Shown: positions 25,178 to 33,921, numbered from the stretch's first letter. The stretch: 64,000 nt of DNA from Paraburkholderia sp. BCC1886 (GCF_900996245.1 NZ_CAAJGK010000043.1:62001-126000); one strand, 5' to 3'. The notes: generated by a model not told the origin, from the letters alone. Numbers and translations: made by a program.

Positions 25178-26605
25178 ATGCTCAATGCACTGAAGTTTTA
25201 TATCGACGGCGCGTGGGTCGAGCCGTCGGGCGACGCACGCCGTGCCGTCGTCGATCCCTGCACCGAAGAAGCCTTCGCCGAAGTGGCGATGGGTGCGCCC
25301 GCCGATGTCGATCGCGCGGTCGCCGCGGCAAGAAACGCTTTTACGTCGTTCTCGCAGACCACGCCGGCCGAACGCCTCGCGTTGATCCGCCGGATTCTCG
25401 AGGTGTTTCTCGAGCGTCAGGCCGAGATGGGCGACATCATCTCGCGCGAACTCGGCGCACCGCTGCCGATGGCGCATGCGTGGCAGGCCGGAATCGGACG
25501 GCGGCATCTCGAACAGCTGATCCGCACGTGCGAGAGTTTCGCGTGGCAACGCACGAAAGGTACGACGCTGATCACGCACGAACCGATCGGCGTGGTCGCG
25601 CTCATCACGCCGTGGAACTGGCCGGTCAACCAGATCGTCTGCAAGGCGGCGCCCGCGATTGCAGCCGGTTGCACGATGGTGCTCAAGCCTAGCGAAGTCA
25701 CGCCTTTGAACGCATTGCTGTTCGCCGAGATACTCGATGCGGCCGGCGTGCCGCCGGGTGTGTTCAACCTGATCAACGGCGACGGGCCGACGGTCGGTGC
25801 GGCGCTGGCCGCGCATCCCGATGTCGATATGGTGTCGTTCACCGGTTCGACGCGCGCGGGTGTCGAGATTGCGAAGCTCGCGGCGCCCACAGTCAAACGC
25901 GTACACCAGGAACTGGGCGGCAAGTCCGCGAATATCCTGCTGGACGATGTCGATTTCGAAGCGGCGGTCACGGCCGGCGTCAACTCCTGCTTCAACAACA
26001 GCGGCCAGTCGTGCAACGCGCCGACGCGCATGCTGGTGCCGGCGGCACGTCATGACGAAGCCGTGGAGATTGCGCGGCGCGCGGCGCAGGCACAACGCGT
26101 CGGCCCGGCGGATCACGAGTCGACGACCATGGGTCCGGTCGTCAGCAGCGTGCAGTTCGAGCGCGTGGAACGTTTGATTGCGATCGGTATCGAGGAAGGC
26201 GCGCAGGTCGTCGCGGGTGGGTTGGGACGCCCGGCCGGTCTGGAACGCGGCTTCTACGTGCAACCGACTGTGTTCGCCGATGTGCGCCCGTCCATGACCA
26301 TCGCGCGTGAAGAAATCTTCGGCCCGGTGCTCGCTATCCTGCCGTATCGCGACGAGGAAGAAGCCATCGCGATAGCCAACGACAGTCCGTTCGGACTTGC
26401 GGCGTATGTTCAATCGGCGGATCTGGAGCACGCGCGGCGCGTAGCATTCAGGCTTCGCGCGGGCAGCGTGCATCTGAACTATCCGGCGTGGGATGCCGGT
26501 TCGCCGTTCGGCGGGTACAAGCAGTCGGGCAACGGACGCGAGTACGGCGAATGGGGACTCGAAGCGTTTCTCGAAGTAAAGGGGATCGTGGGATACGGCG
26601 ACTGA
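25178..26605 (+). CDS. NAD(P)-dependent aldehyde dehydrogenase
   Basis: A 475-residue aldehyde dehydrogenase with all key features: cofactor region ITPWNWPVNQIVCKAAPA, GSTRAGVEIAK, general-base Glu245 in HQELGGKSANI and catalytic Cys279 in NNSGQSCNAPTRM; C-terminal SPFGGYKQSGNGREYGEWG. It follows the PotC-like gene by 25 bp and likely oxidises the aldehyde produced by the operon's flavin oxidase to an acid. A strong terminator follows the stop codon. Closest to broad betaine/gamma-aminobutyraldehyde-type dehydrogenases; exact substrate unknown. Confidence 0.9.
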   Translation: MLNALKFYIDGAWVEPSGDARRAVVDPCTEEAFAEVAMGAPADVDRAVAAARNAFTSFSQTTPAERLALIRRILEVFLERQAEMGDIISRELGAPLPMAHAWQAGIGRRHLEQLIRTCESFAWQRTKGTTLITHEPIGVVALITPWNWPVNQIVCKAAPAIAAGCTMVLKPSEVTPLNALLFAEILDAAGVPPGVFNLINGDGPTVGAALAAHPDVDMVSFTGSTRAGVEIAKLAAPTVKRVHQELGGKSANILLDDVDFEAAVTAGVNSCFNNSGQSCNAPTRMLVPAARHDEAVEIARRAAQAQRVGPADHESTTMGPVVSSVQFERVERLIAIGIEEGAQVVAGGLGRPAGLERGFYVQPTVFADVRPSMTIAREEIFGPVLAILPYRDEEEAIAIANDSPFGLAAYVQSADLEHARRVAFRLRAGSVHLNYPAWDAGSPFGGYKQSGNGREYGEWGLEAFLEVKGIVGYGD

Positions 26606-26635
26606 CGAAACCGTTGGCGTCTTGCTGAAACAGGG

Positions 26636-26670
26636 AACGTCGCATTGCGTTTGCAATGCGACGTTTTTTT
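26636..26670 (+). terminator. Strong rho-independent terminator after the ABC/oxidase operon
   Basis: AACGTCGCATTGC and GCAATGCGACGTT form a perfect 13-bp stem with a GTTT loop, followed by a run of Ts. It ends exactly where the convergent GMC gene stops. Confidence 0.92.
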
Positions 26671-28349
26671 CAGGCACGGCCGCGCAACATATCGGCGATG
26701 CGTTCCGCGATCATGATGGTCGGGATGTTGGTGTTCGCGCACGGAATCGACGGCATGAGCGATGCGTCGCAGACATAGAGTCCGCTGACGCCGTGCACCG
26801 CGCCGCGTGCGTCGCAGACCGCCAGCGGATCGGTGGCGGCGCCCATGCGGCAGGTGCCGGACGGATGCCACGTGCCGCCCACCGAACTCGTGACGAAACG
26901 CGTCAGCGCGCGATCGTCGGCGAGAAGCTGGTCGAGCGTCACGCCTTGCGTGACCACGCTGCGCACCAGCCAGCCGCGCAACGGTCCGGCGATATCGAGC
27001 AGTGCGCTCAGCAGCCCGCGTTGCACGGCATTCCACAGACCCGGCACGGCCACGCTGGCCACGCGCGGCGAATAGCTCGACGGCAACAGCGCGCTGCGGT
27101 GCTTCGCCATCAGCGGATCGGCGAGCGTCGTCGCGCCGAAACGCAGCGCGAGCTTCAGGCGTTCGAGATCGCGCGGGTCGGACAGCATGTTGAATTCGAC
27201 CGTGGGTTCATCGCGCGGATCGGCGGATGCGAGGCTCACGCGGCCGCGCGAGTAGGACTTGTTGACCCAGAAGAAAATCGTCCCGAGCCGGTAGCCGACC
27301 GAATGCCAGCCCGATCGCGACAGGATCGCGCCGTGCATGTCGCCGGGCACGGTGTCGCTCACGCCCGACGAAAAGCGCACGATCGCCTGCTCGTGATGCT
27401 CGTCGGGATAAGGCGTGCGCGCGCTACGCGGCAACACCGCGGAGACGGCGATCGACGGATGCTCCATCAGATTGCCGCCGACGCCGGCGCGGTCCGCGCG
27501 CACCTCGATACCAAGCGCGGCCAGTTCGGCCGCCGGGCCGATGCCGCTTCGCATCAGCAGCGCCGGCGTGTGCACGGCGCCGCTGCACACGATCACCTGG
27601 CGGGCATGCAAGGTTTCGCTCCTGCCGTCCGCACTGGTGACCCGCGCGCCGATCGCCCGCTTGCCGTCGAACAGCACGTGCTCGACGAGCGTCTGCGTAC
27701 GGAGGGTGAGATTGGGACGCGCACGCACCGTGTCGTCGAGATAGCAGACCGAGGTCGGGATGCGCTCGCCCGCTTCGCTCACCGCGATCGATCCGATGAA
27801 CGTGCCGTCCTGCCACGGACCGTTCTGATCGTCGCGCTGCGGGTGACCGCGCGCGTCGAGCGTCGCGAGCACCGCTTGCACGAACGGCGAGATGCGCGCC
27901 CATGGCGTGCGCTGAATGCGCACCGGCCCGCTCGCGCCATGCAGCGCGCCGTCGAAGTCGCAATCGGTTTCGAGCTTGCGGAAGTACGGCAGGCAGGCGT
28001 CCCAGTTCCAGCCGTCGGCGCCGAGTGCCTGCCATTCGTCGTAGTCGGCGGGCGCGCCGCGGTTGGCCATCAGCGCGTTGATCGCCGAGCCGCCACCGAG
28101 CAGACGCGCCTGTTCGTATCGGCGGATCGCGGCCGGCGCGCTCATGCGTGCCTTCAGGCGCTGCCAGATGTTCGCGGTGTCGAGATAGGCACGCCCGGGA
28201 TAGCGGCTGCGCACCGCGGCGGGCATGTCGGTTGGGGAGATGTTGCGGCCGGCCTCGACGAGGCAGACGGTCTTGCCGGCATCTTCGGAAAGCCGCGCGG
28301 CCAGCACGCAGCCGGCCGAACCGCCGCCGAGAATCAGATAGTCGATCAC
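26670..28349 (-). CDS. GMC-family FAD oxidoreductase (choline/alcohol dehydrogenase-like)
   Basis: A 559-residue flavoprotein: DYLILGGGSAGCVLAARLSE at the N-terminus, LLGGGSAINALMANRG (GMC signature 1), GIGPAAELAALGIEVRADRAG (signature 2 region), and catalytic-site WHPSGTCRMG plus NTNIPTIMIAERIA near the C-terminus. It is expected to oxidise an alcohol, such as an amino alcohol. The frame is open to an ATG at 28517, but family length points to the GTG at 28349; no strong ribosome-binding site is visible there. It follows the polyamine-type binding-protein gene on the same strand. Confidence 0.85.
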   Translation of the reverse strand: MIDYLILGGGSAGCVLAARLSEDAGKTVCLVEAGRNISPTDMPAAVRSRYPGRAYLDTANIWQRLKARMSAPAAIRRYEQARLLGGGSAINALMANRGAPADYDEWQALGADGWNWDACLPYFRKLETDCDFDGALHGASGPVRIQRTPWARISPFVQAVLATLDARGHPQRDDQNGPWQDGTFIGSIAVSEAGERIPTSVCYLDDTVRARPNLTLRTQTLVEHVLFDGKRAIGARVTSADGRSETLHARQVIVCSGAVHTPALLMRSGIGPAAELAALGIEVRADRAGVGGNLMEHPSIAVSAVLPRSARTPYPDEHHEQAIVRFSSGVSDTVPGDMHGAILSRSGWHSVGYRLGTIFFWVNKSYSRGRVSLASADPRDEPTVEFNMLSDPRDLERLKLALRFGATTLADPLMAKHRSALLPSSYSPRVASVAVPGLWNAVQRGLLSALLDIAGPLRGWLVRSVVTQGVTLDQLLADDRALTRFVTSSVGGTWHPSGTCRMGAATDPLAVCDARGAVHGVSGLYVCDASLMPSIPCANTNIPTIMIAERIADMLRGRA

Positions 28350-28420
28350 GTTCGATGAATGCGCTGACGGTGAGACGGGCGGAACGCGCAAAAAGCGCCT
28401 GAAATAAGGGCGATTAGCGA

Positions 28421-28445
28421 GCAAGCGACGAACTGCGCCGCTTGC
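28421..28445 (-). other. Hairpin between binding-protein gene and GMC gene
   Basis: GCAAGCG (28421-28427) and CGCTTGC (28439-28445) form a perfect 7-bp stem just after the binding-protein stop; a second small hairpin, GCGC-AAAAA-GCGC, lies at 28386-28398. Without a T-run they may stabilise the upstream mRNA end and lower GMC expression relative to the abundant binding protein. Confidence 0.4.
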
Positions 28446-28456
28446 CGTATCACGAC

Positions 28457-29533
28457 TTACTGCATGAATTTCAGCCAGCGCGCCTTCGCCTGAATGCCGG
28501 CGTCCGACGCCCACCACTCTTCCGACATCAGCGTCTGCACGGCCGCATTTTCCGGCGAGCTAGGCAATTCGCTCGCGCGTTTCGCCGTGATCTTGCCGGT
28601 CTTGAACGCCGCCGGATTGCCCGGACCGTAATCGATATACAACGGCAAGTTGGCCTGCAGGTCCGGCGACACGGCCGCGTTGACGAACTTGATCGCGTCG
28701 GGCAGATTCGGCGCGTTCTTCAGCACGCACAGTTGTGTGTTCTGCAAGATGCCGTCCTTGTACGTGAAGTCGATGTCGGGATTGTCCTTGCGAACCGCGC
28801 TCGCGCGGCCGTTCCAGATCATCGTCATGTCGACTTCGCCGTCGTGCAGCAATTGCGCCGACTGGCCACCCGAGGTCCACCACACCGTCACGTCGGGCTT
28901 GATCTGCTGGAGCTTCCTGAACGCGCGATCGACATCGAGCGGATAGAGCTTGTCGCGCGGCACACCGTCGGCGAGCAGCGCGGCTTCGAGCACGGTTTGC
29001 GGATCGTTACGCAATGCGCGCGTACCGGGAAACGCCTTCACGTTCCAGAAATCGGCCCAGCTTTGCGGCACTTTCTTCAACGTCTTCTTGTTGTAGCCGA
29101 TCACCGTCGAGTAGAACTCATAGGCGACCGAATACGGCGTGCGGTATTTCTCGGGCATCGCGGCCGCGTTCGGCAGCTTCGAAAAATCGAGCTTTTCGAG
29201 CAGCCCTTCCTTGCCGCCGCGCAGACAGTTGGCCGTGGGGGTGTCGACCACGTCCCAGATCGGCTTGCCCGTCGCGCCCTGGGCCTTGATCTGCGGCCAC
29301 GCGTCCGGAATGCTGTCCTGGTTCACGGTGATGTCGAGCAGCTTTGCAGCCGGATCGAGAATGGCTTTGGTCTGCGCTTCCTGATAAGTCCCGCCTTGAG
29401 AGACGAAGGTAATCTTTCCAGCGGCGAGCGCCGATGTCATGGCAGCAGGCACCAGGCCCACGACACTGACAACCAGCAAAGCAGCAAGCGGGCGTAAAAC
29501 CGGGCGCAACATTGGCTTCTTGATCACGACCAT
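28457..29533 (-). CDS. Polyamine-type ABC periplasmic binding protein (PotD/PotF-like)
   Basis: A 358-residue exported protein with a signal peptide (about residues 1-37, ending SALAA). ITFVSQGGTYQEAQTKAIL, PIWDVVDTPTANCL, YSVAYEFYSTVIGYNKKTL, WADFWNVKAFPGTRAL and WWTSGGQSAQLLHDGEVDM are typical of the spermidine/putrescine binding-protein superfamily. It is the likely partner of the PotABC-like components encoded at 20249-25152 on the other strand. The start is ambiguous: the ATG at 29533 has GAGGAC almost touching it, while a GTG two codons later has better spacing. Confidence 0.85.
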   Translation of the reverse strand: MVVIKKPMLRPVLRPLAALLVVSVVGLVPAAMTSALAAGKITFVSQGGTYQEAQTKAILDPAAKLLDITVNQDSIPDAWPQIKAQGATGKPIWDVVDTPTANCLRGGKEGLLEKLDFSKLPNAAAMPEKYRTPYSVAYEFYSTVIGYNKKTLKKVPQSWADFWNVKAFPGTRALRNDPQTVLEAALLADGVPRDKLYPLDVDRAFRKLQQIKPDVTVWWTSGGQSAQLLHDGEVDMTMIWNGRASAVRKDNPDIDFTYKDGILQNTQLCVLKNAPNLPDAIKFVNAAVSPDLQANLPLYIDYGPGNPAAFKTGKITAKRASELPSSPENAAVQTLMSEEWWASDAGIQAKARWLKFMQ

Positions 29534-29692
29534 GTCCTCGAAACGGTTAAGAAGAAAAATATCGTGGCTGAAATGCAAGTTGAGTTGAATATAGTGACTC
29601 CGTTTTTTGGCGACAACGCCGCAATTGTTGTGGGGGTCATGACATCACGTTATGCCACGTGTTAACCCGACGCCGATCCCCGAACGGCTCCC

Positions 29693-29750
29693 GTACCGGA
29701 TTTCATCCCGGAATCCGTACCGGTACTGTACCGGGTGCGCTCGCTAGAAT
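29693..29750 (+). promoter_or_regulatory. GTACCGG repeats and -10 element before the LysE gene
   Basis: GTACCGG occurs at 29693-29699, 29717-29723 and 29728-29734 (spacings 24 and 11 bp, near helical phase), followed by a good -10 sequence TAGAAT at 29745-29750, 39 bp before the exporter start. The array may bind an activator or repressor of the exporter gene. Confidence 0.5.
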
Positions 29751-29788
29751 GCTGCCCAGTCTTTCATTCCGACATCCCGGAGCCTTCC

Positions 29789-30412
29789 ATGTCCTTCCTG
29801 AGCTTCAGCGCGCTGCCCGCCGGTATGCTGTTCGCGCTCGTCACGTCCATTACGCCGGGGCCGAACAACACCATGGTGCTGGCCTCGGGCGTCAACTTCG
29901 GTTTTCGGCGGACCTTGCCGCATCTGTCGGGAATCAGCGCCGGTGTCGTGCTGTTGATGTTGTCGGTGGGAATCGGTCTCGGTGAAGCCTTCGTGCATTT
30001 TCCTGTCCTGTACACCGTGCTCGAAGTCGCGAGCGTCGCTTATCTGCTGTATCTGGCGTGGAAGATCGGCACGTCGGGCGAACTGAAAGTCAAACAGGGC
30101 GAACGCCGCCCGATGAAGTTTCTCGAAGCGGCCGCTTTTCAATGGGTCAATCCGAAAGCCTGGATGATGGTGCTGACCGCCGCCACCACGATTCATCTGT
30201 GCGAGAGCACCAGCCTGAACGCCGTGGCCATGGCGGTGGTTTTCTATGTGATCGGCTTTCCTTGCATCTGTGTGTGGGCCGGCTTCGGCACCGCAATGCG
30301 CCAGGTGCTGTCGAACCCGAAGTGGTTGCGCGTTTTCAATCTGACGATGGCCGCCTTGCTCGTGCTGTCGCTTTACCCCATCGCATTGAAGCTGCTCGGC
30401 ATGGGCGGCTAA
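29789..30412 (+). CDS. LysE-family amino-acid exporter
   Basis: A 207-residue membrane protein with about six helices. SITPGPNNTMVLASGVNFGF is the LysE/RhtB signature, followed by LPHLSGISAGVVLLML and QWVNPKAWMMVLTAAT. It exports amino acids or related metabolites. ATG at 29789 is preceded by CGGAG. Its stop overlaps the convergent MocR gene by four bases, so the two 3' ends interfere or share no terminator. Confidence 0.88.
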   Translation: MSFLSFSALPAGMLFALVTSITPGPNNTMVLASGVNFGFRRTLPHLSGISAGVVLLMLSVGIGLGEAFVHFPVLYTVLEVASVAYLLYLAWKIGTSGELKVKQGERRPMKFLEAAAFQWVNPKAWMMVLTAATTIHLCESTSLNAVAMAVVFYVIGFPCICVWAGFGTAMRQVLSNPKWLRVFNLTMAALLVLSLYPIALKLLGMGG

Positions 30413-31824
30413 AGCGCACCGCGTCCCACCTGTTCGATGAATCGCCACAACCCGTCGTCGGTCGAATACGGCGCGTTGAAGCGGAACCAAGCGCTGGGGG
30501 CATCGTCGGGACGGAAGTAGGAGCCCGGCGCGAGCCAGATGCCATGCTGCAATGCCGCGGTTGCCACCGCCCCCGCTCGCTCCGCTTCGATCGGCAGACG
30601 CGCCCACAGAAACAGCCCGGCGCGCGGCCGGTGAAACAGCTCCAGCCCTAGCGAGTCGAGCCGCTCTTCCACCGTGGCATGCGCGAGTTTGAGGCGTTCG
30701 TTGACCGTCTCCACGTGACGCGCGTAGCGCCCTTCCAGCAATACCTTGTCGACGATCCGCTCGATCGCCTCCGACGACGTCAGCCCCACCGCCATCTTCG
30801 TGCGCGCCAGTTCGCGCAGCACGGCCTGCTCGGCGACCACGTAGCCGCAGCGCAGCCCCGGCGTCACAGTCTTCGAAAAGCCGCCGACGTAAAGCACGCG
30901 CTGCAGCCCTTCCATCGCCGCGAATAACGGCGCGCCGGACGGCGCCAGTTCGCGGCTCACGTCGTCCTCGATCACCCACATGCGTTGCCGCTCGGCAATC
31001 TGCAGCAAGCGGAACGCCGCCGACATGCCGAACGTGGCGCCGGTCGGATTCTGCAGCGTGGTGTTGACGAAGATCGCCTTCGGCTTGTGCTCGGCAACGA
31101 GCGCTTCGAGCACGTCGGTGTCGACGCCTGCGGGCGTGCGCGGCACACCGTGCACGACCAGTCCCGCGAGCTTGAGAATCTGCAGCAGATTGCAATAACC
31201 GGGGTCTTCGACAATCACCGCATCGCCCGCGCGCAGCAGAGTGCGCACGATCAGATCGAGCCCTTGCGTCGCGCCCTGCGTGAGCAGCACGTTGGCGACG
31301 TCGACGGGCAAGCCGCGCCGGTCGAGTTGCTCGGCGATCCGCTCGCGCAAAGGCGCAAAGCCATACGGATGGCCGTAATCGCCGAGACGCGCCGCGGGCA
31401 CCCGGCTCATCGCGCGCAACGCATGCTGCAAACCCGATTCGTTGATCCACTCGTTCGGCAGCCAGCCGCCGCCGGCCTTGATCGGCACGGAATGATCGGC
31501 GAACACGTCGGACAGCAGCCAGTTGGCCGTGAGGCTCGGCGGTTGCCAGTCGGTCGCCGCGACGCGCTTCGCCTTAGCCCGCACCGCCACGCGATAACCC
31601 GAGCCGCGCCGTGCCACCACCAGACCCATCGACACCAGCCGGTTGTACGCTTCTGTCACGGTGAAGGTGCTGAGCTCGTGGCTTTGCGCCAGTTGCCGCA
31701 CCGACGGCAGCAACGCGCCGCCGCGCAGCGATTGCGCCTCGATGGCGCGCGCGAAGCCTTGCACGACCTGTTCGACGAGCGTAGGAGCCGCGCGCCGGTC
31801 GCGCTGGAGTTGAAGTTCGATCAT
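30409..31824 (-). CDS. MocR-type (GntR-HTH/aminotransferase) PLP-dependent regulator
   Basis: A 471-residue fusion: GntR winged helix at residues about 10-75 (LPSVRQLAQSHELSTFTVTE) joined to a fold-I aminotransferase-like domain (TQGATQGLDLIVRTLL, NTTLQNPTGATFG, VIEDDVSRE, VGGFSKTVTPGLRCGY with the PLP-binding Lys). Such regulators sense PLP and an amino compound. It is divergent from the omega-amino-acid aminotransferase at 32028 and convergent with the LysE exporter; both are reasonable targets. ATG at 31824 begins directly at the family N-terminus. Confidence 0.88.
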   Translation of the reverse strand: MIELQLQRDRRAAPTLVEQVVQGFARAIEAQSLRGGALLPSVRQLAQSHELSTFTVTEAYNRLVSMGLVVARRGSGYRVAVRAKAKRVAATDWQPPSLTANWLLSDVFADHSVPIKAGGGWLPNEWINESGLQHALRAMSRVPAARLGDYGHPYGFAPLRERIAEQLDRRGLPVDVANVLLTQGATQGLDLIVRTLLRAGDAVIVEDPGYCNLLQILKLAGLVVHGVPRTPAGVDTDVLEALVAEHKPKAIFVNTTLQNPTGATFGMSAAFRLLQIAERQRMWVIEDDVSRELAPSGAPLFAAMEGLQRVLYVGGFSKTVTPGLRCGYVVAEQAVLRELARTKMAVGLTSSEAIERIVDKVLLEGRYARHVETVNERLKLAHATVEERLDSLGLELFHRPRAGLFLWARLPIEAERAGAVATAALQHGIWLAPGSYFRPDDAPSAWFRFNAPYSTDDGLWRFIEQVGRGAL

Positions 31825-31890
31825 GGTTGCCGTAGAGCGACGAAAGCGGGGCCGCGGCATGCCGCCCGATACCGGAGGTTAGCGATCGGC

Positions 31891-31941
31891 ACAGTTAGCG
31901 TCAATCGGCCAATACAGTTCGCGCCCCACCGCTGCAACTGT
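31891..31941. promoter_or_regulatory. Repeated ACAGTT boxes between MocR and aminotransferase genes
   Basis: ACAGTT occurs at 31891-31896 and 31914-31919 (direct, 23 bp apart, both followed by a GCG after one base) and as AACTGT at 31936-31941 (inverted, 22 bp further). Direct plus inverted boxes about two helical turns apart, in a MocR divergent promoter, fit a MocR operator. Confidence 0.5.
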
Positions 31942-32027
31942 TTATGCCGACATTAAATCGCCGGCGCTAGAGTTTCGGCACGCCCCAGAGGACCACTCGT
32001 CGGGGAACCCACTTCGAGGAACACATC

Positions 32028-33356
32028 ATGACTTCGCGCCCCGTCATCGACGATCTGTCGTCTTTCTGGATGCCCTTTACCGCCAACCGCCAGTTCAAGG
32101 CCGCGCCGCGCCTGCTGGAATCGGCGAAGGGCATGTACTACCGCAGCACGGATGGACGCGAAGTGCTCGACGGCTGTGCGGGGCTGTGGTGCGTGAACGC
32201 AGGGCATAGCCGCGACGAGATTGTCGCCGCCATCACCCAGCAACTGTCGACGCTCGATTTCGCGCCGACGTTCCAGATGGGCCACCCGCTCGCGTTCGAA
32301 GCCGCGACCAAAGTGGCCGAACTGATGCCGGAAGGGCTCGACCGGATTTTCTTCACCAACTCCGGGTCGGAATCGGTCGATACGGCGCTGAAAATCGCGC
32401 TGGCTTATCACCGTTCGCGTGGCGAAGGACAACGCACGCGTTTGATCGGCCGCGAGCGCGGTTATCACGGCGTGGGTTTTGGCGGCATTTCGGTGGGCGG
32501 TATCGCGCCGAATCGCAAGATTTTCTCCGGCGCGCTGCTGCCGGCCGTCGACCATCTGCCGCACACGCACAATCTCGAACAGAACGCTTTTTCGAAAGGC
32601 CAACCGGCGTGGGGCGCTCATCTTGCCGATGAACTCGAGCGCATCGTCACACTGCACGATGCGTCGACCATTGCCGCGGTGATCGTCGAACCGGTTGCGG
32701 GATCGACCGGCGTGCTGATTCCGCCGCAAGGCTATTTGCAGAAGCTGCGCGACATCTGCACGAAGCACGGCATCCTGCTGATTTTCGACGAAGTGATCAC
32801 GGCTTTCGGCCGGGTCGGCAAGGCAACCGCCAGCGAGTATTTCGGCGTGACGCCGGATCTGATCACCATGGCGAAGGCCATCAACAACGCGTCGATTCCG
32901 ATGGGCGCCGTGGCCGCGAGCCGCACGATTCACGACACCATCGTGAACAACGGTGCGCAAGGAGCCATCGAGCTGTTCCACGGCTATACGTACTCGGCGC
33001 ATCCTGCAGCCGTGGCCGCGGCGATCGCAACGCTCGATCTGTATCGACGCGACAATCTGTTCGATCGCGCGGCGTCGCTCGCGCCGGCCTTCGAAACCGC
33101 TGCCCATTCGCTGCGCGGCGCGAAACACGTGAAGGACGTTCGCAACCTCGGTTTGATCGCCGGCGTCGAACTCGAATCCCGTGACGGCGCACCGGGCGCG
33201 CGGGCTTACGAAGCATTCGTCAAGTGCTTCGAAGCCGGCGTGCTGGTGCGTTTCACGGGCGACATCCTGGCATTCTCGCCGCCGCTCATCATCGACGAAG
33301 AGCAGATTGCGCACATCTTCAAGACCGTGGGCGACGTGCTGGCGACGATCGCTTGA
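32028..33356 (+). CDS. Omega-amino acid:pyruvate aminotransferase (class III)
   Basis: A 442-residue PLP enzyme: WMPFTANRQFKAAPRLLESA and DGCAGLWCVNAGH at the N-terminus are distinctive for beta-alanine/omega-amino-acid:pyruvate transaminases; FTNSGSESVDTALKIALAYH binds the cofactor phosphate, LLIFDEVITAFGRVGK carries the PLP Asp, and ITMAKAINNASIPMGAV carries the Schiff-base Lys. It converts omega-amino acids plus pyruvate to semialdehyde plus alanine, which fits degradation of amines such as those from the upstream operon. It is divergent from the MocR gene; a terminator lies at 33376. Confidence 0.9.
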   Translation: MTSRPVIDDLSSFWMPFTANRQFKAAPRLLESAKGMYYRSTDGREVLDGCAGLWCVNAGHSRDEIVAAITQQLSTLDFAPTFQMGHPLAFEAATKVAELMPEGLDRIFFTNSGSESVDTALKIALAYHRSRGEGQRTRLIGRERGYHGVGFGGISVGGIAPNRKIFSGALLPAVDHLPHTHNLEQNAFSKGQPAWGAHLADELERIVTLHDASTIAAVIVEPVAGSTGVLIPPQGYLQKLRDICTKHGILLIFDEVITAFGRVGKATASEYFGVTPDLITMAKAINNASIPMGAVAASRTIHDTIVNNGAQGAIELFHGYTYSAHPAAVAAAIATLDLYRRDNLFDRAASLAPAFETAAHSLRGAKHVKDVRNLGLIAGVELESRDGAPGARAYEAFVKCFEAGVLVRFTGDILAFSPPLIIDEEQIAHIFKTVGDVLATIA

Positions 33357-33360
33357 CGCA

Positions 33361-33921
33361 TTACCGATGAGCTCGAGCCGCTCGCGTCTGAGCGGCTTTT
33401 TTTGCGGCCGCCGAGCGGCCCGATTCGCCCTTCGTCGTCGCCGCTTTTTTCGCTGCGGCGGAGCGGCTGGCGGCCGGACGCTTCGCTGCTGCGGACTTCG
33501 TCTGTTTCGACAGCGCCGTATGCGATGCGCCGGCTTTGCCTTCGCGCTTCAGCGCGCTAGTTGCGGCGCGCGAGCGTCTTGCCGTCGATTCCGTGCTGGC
33601 GGTGCTGGCGGTTCCGCTGGTGCCGGACTTCGTCGCGCTCTTACGCGCCGTGGTCTTGTGCTGCCCCGCCGCATTATCCTTAACCGCCTTCTTGCGCGTC
33701 GCTTCGCTCGTGGCGCCCTTCTTCGGCGATTTCACCGCCACGCCGGCCCGCCGCGCTTCGGATAGTCCGATAGCCACCGCCTGTTTGGCCGATCTCACGC
33801 CATGCTTGCCGGCGCGCACCTTATCGACCTGCTCCTTGATGAATTCACCTGCCTGTGTGCTCGACGCTTTACCGGCACGCTTGTCGGCTCGGGCACGCTT
33901 GATGGTTTTCTCTTCGGGCAT
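33361..33921 (-). CDS. Lys/Ala-rich H1/AlgP-like basic protein with DUF6496-type N-terminus
   Basis: A 186-residue highly basic protein. Residues about 35-65 (RAGKHGVRSAKQAVAIGLSE followed by ARRAGV) match the small DUF6496-type motif, and the remainder is a disordered Lys/Ala/Ser/Thr-rich tail with AAAKKAA and TARKSATK repeats resembling histone H1 or AlgP. It probably binds nucleic acid. Its 3' end contains the terminator of the convergent aminotransferase gene. ATG at 33921 follows GGAGAACCGTG; a GTG one codon upstream is an alternative. Confidence 0.72.
   Translation of the reverse strand: MPEEKTIKRARADKRAGKASSTQAGEFIKEQVDKVRAGKHGVRSAKQAVAIGLSEARRAGVAVKSPKKGATSEATRKKAVKDNAAGQHKTTARKSATKSGTSGTASTASTESTARRSRAATSALKREGKAGASHTALSKQTKSAAAKRPAASRSAAAKKAATTKGESGRSAAAKKAAQTRAARAHR
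33376..33403 (+). terminator. Terminator of the aminotransferase gene inside the H1-like gene
   Basis: AGCCGCTC (33376-33383) and GAGCGGCT (33390-33397) form an 8-bp stem with a six-base loop followed by a T-run. It lies within the last codons of the convergent basic-protein gene. Confidence 0.8.

Noticed and set aside
28350..28517. Longer N-terminus for the GMC oxidoreductase
   Set aside because: The added 56 residues precede the flavin-binding motif, which normally starts within the first ten residues; they also run over hairpins and the end of the binding-protein gene.
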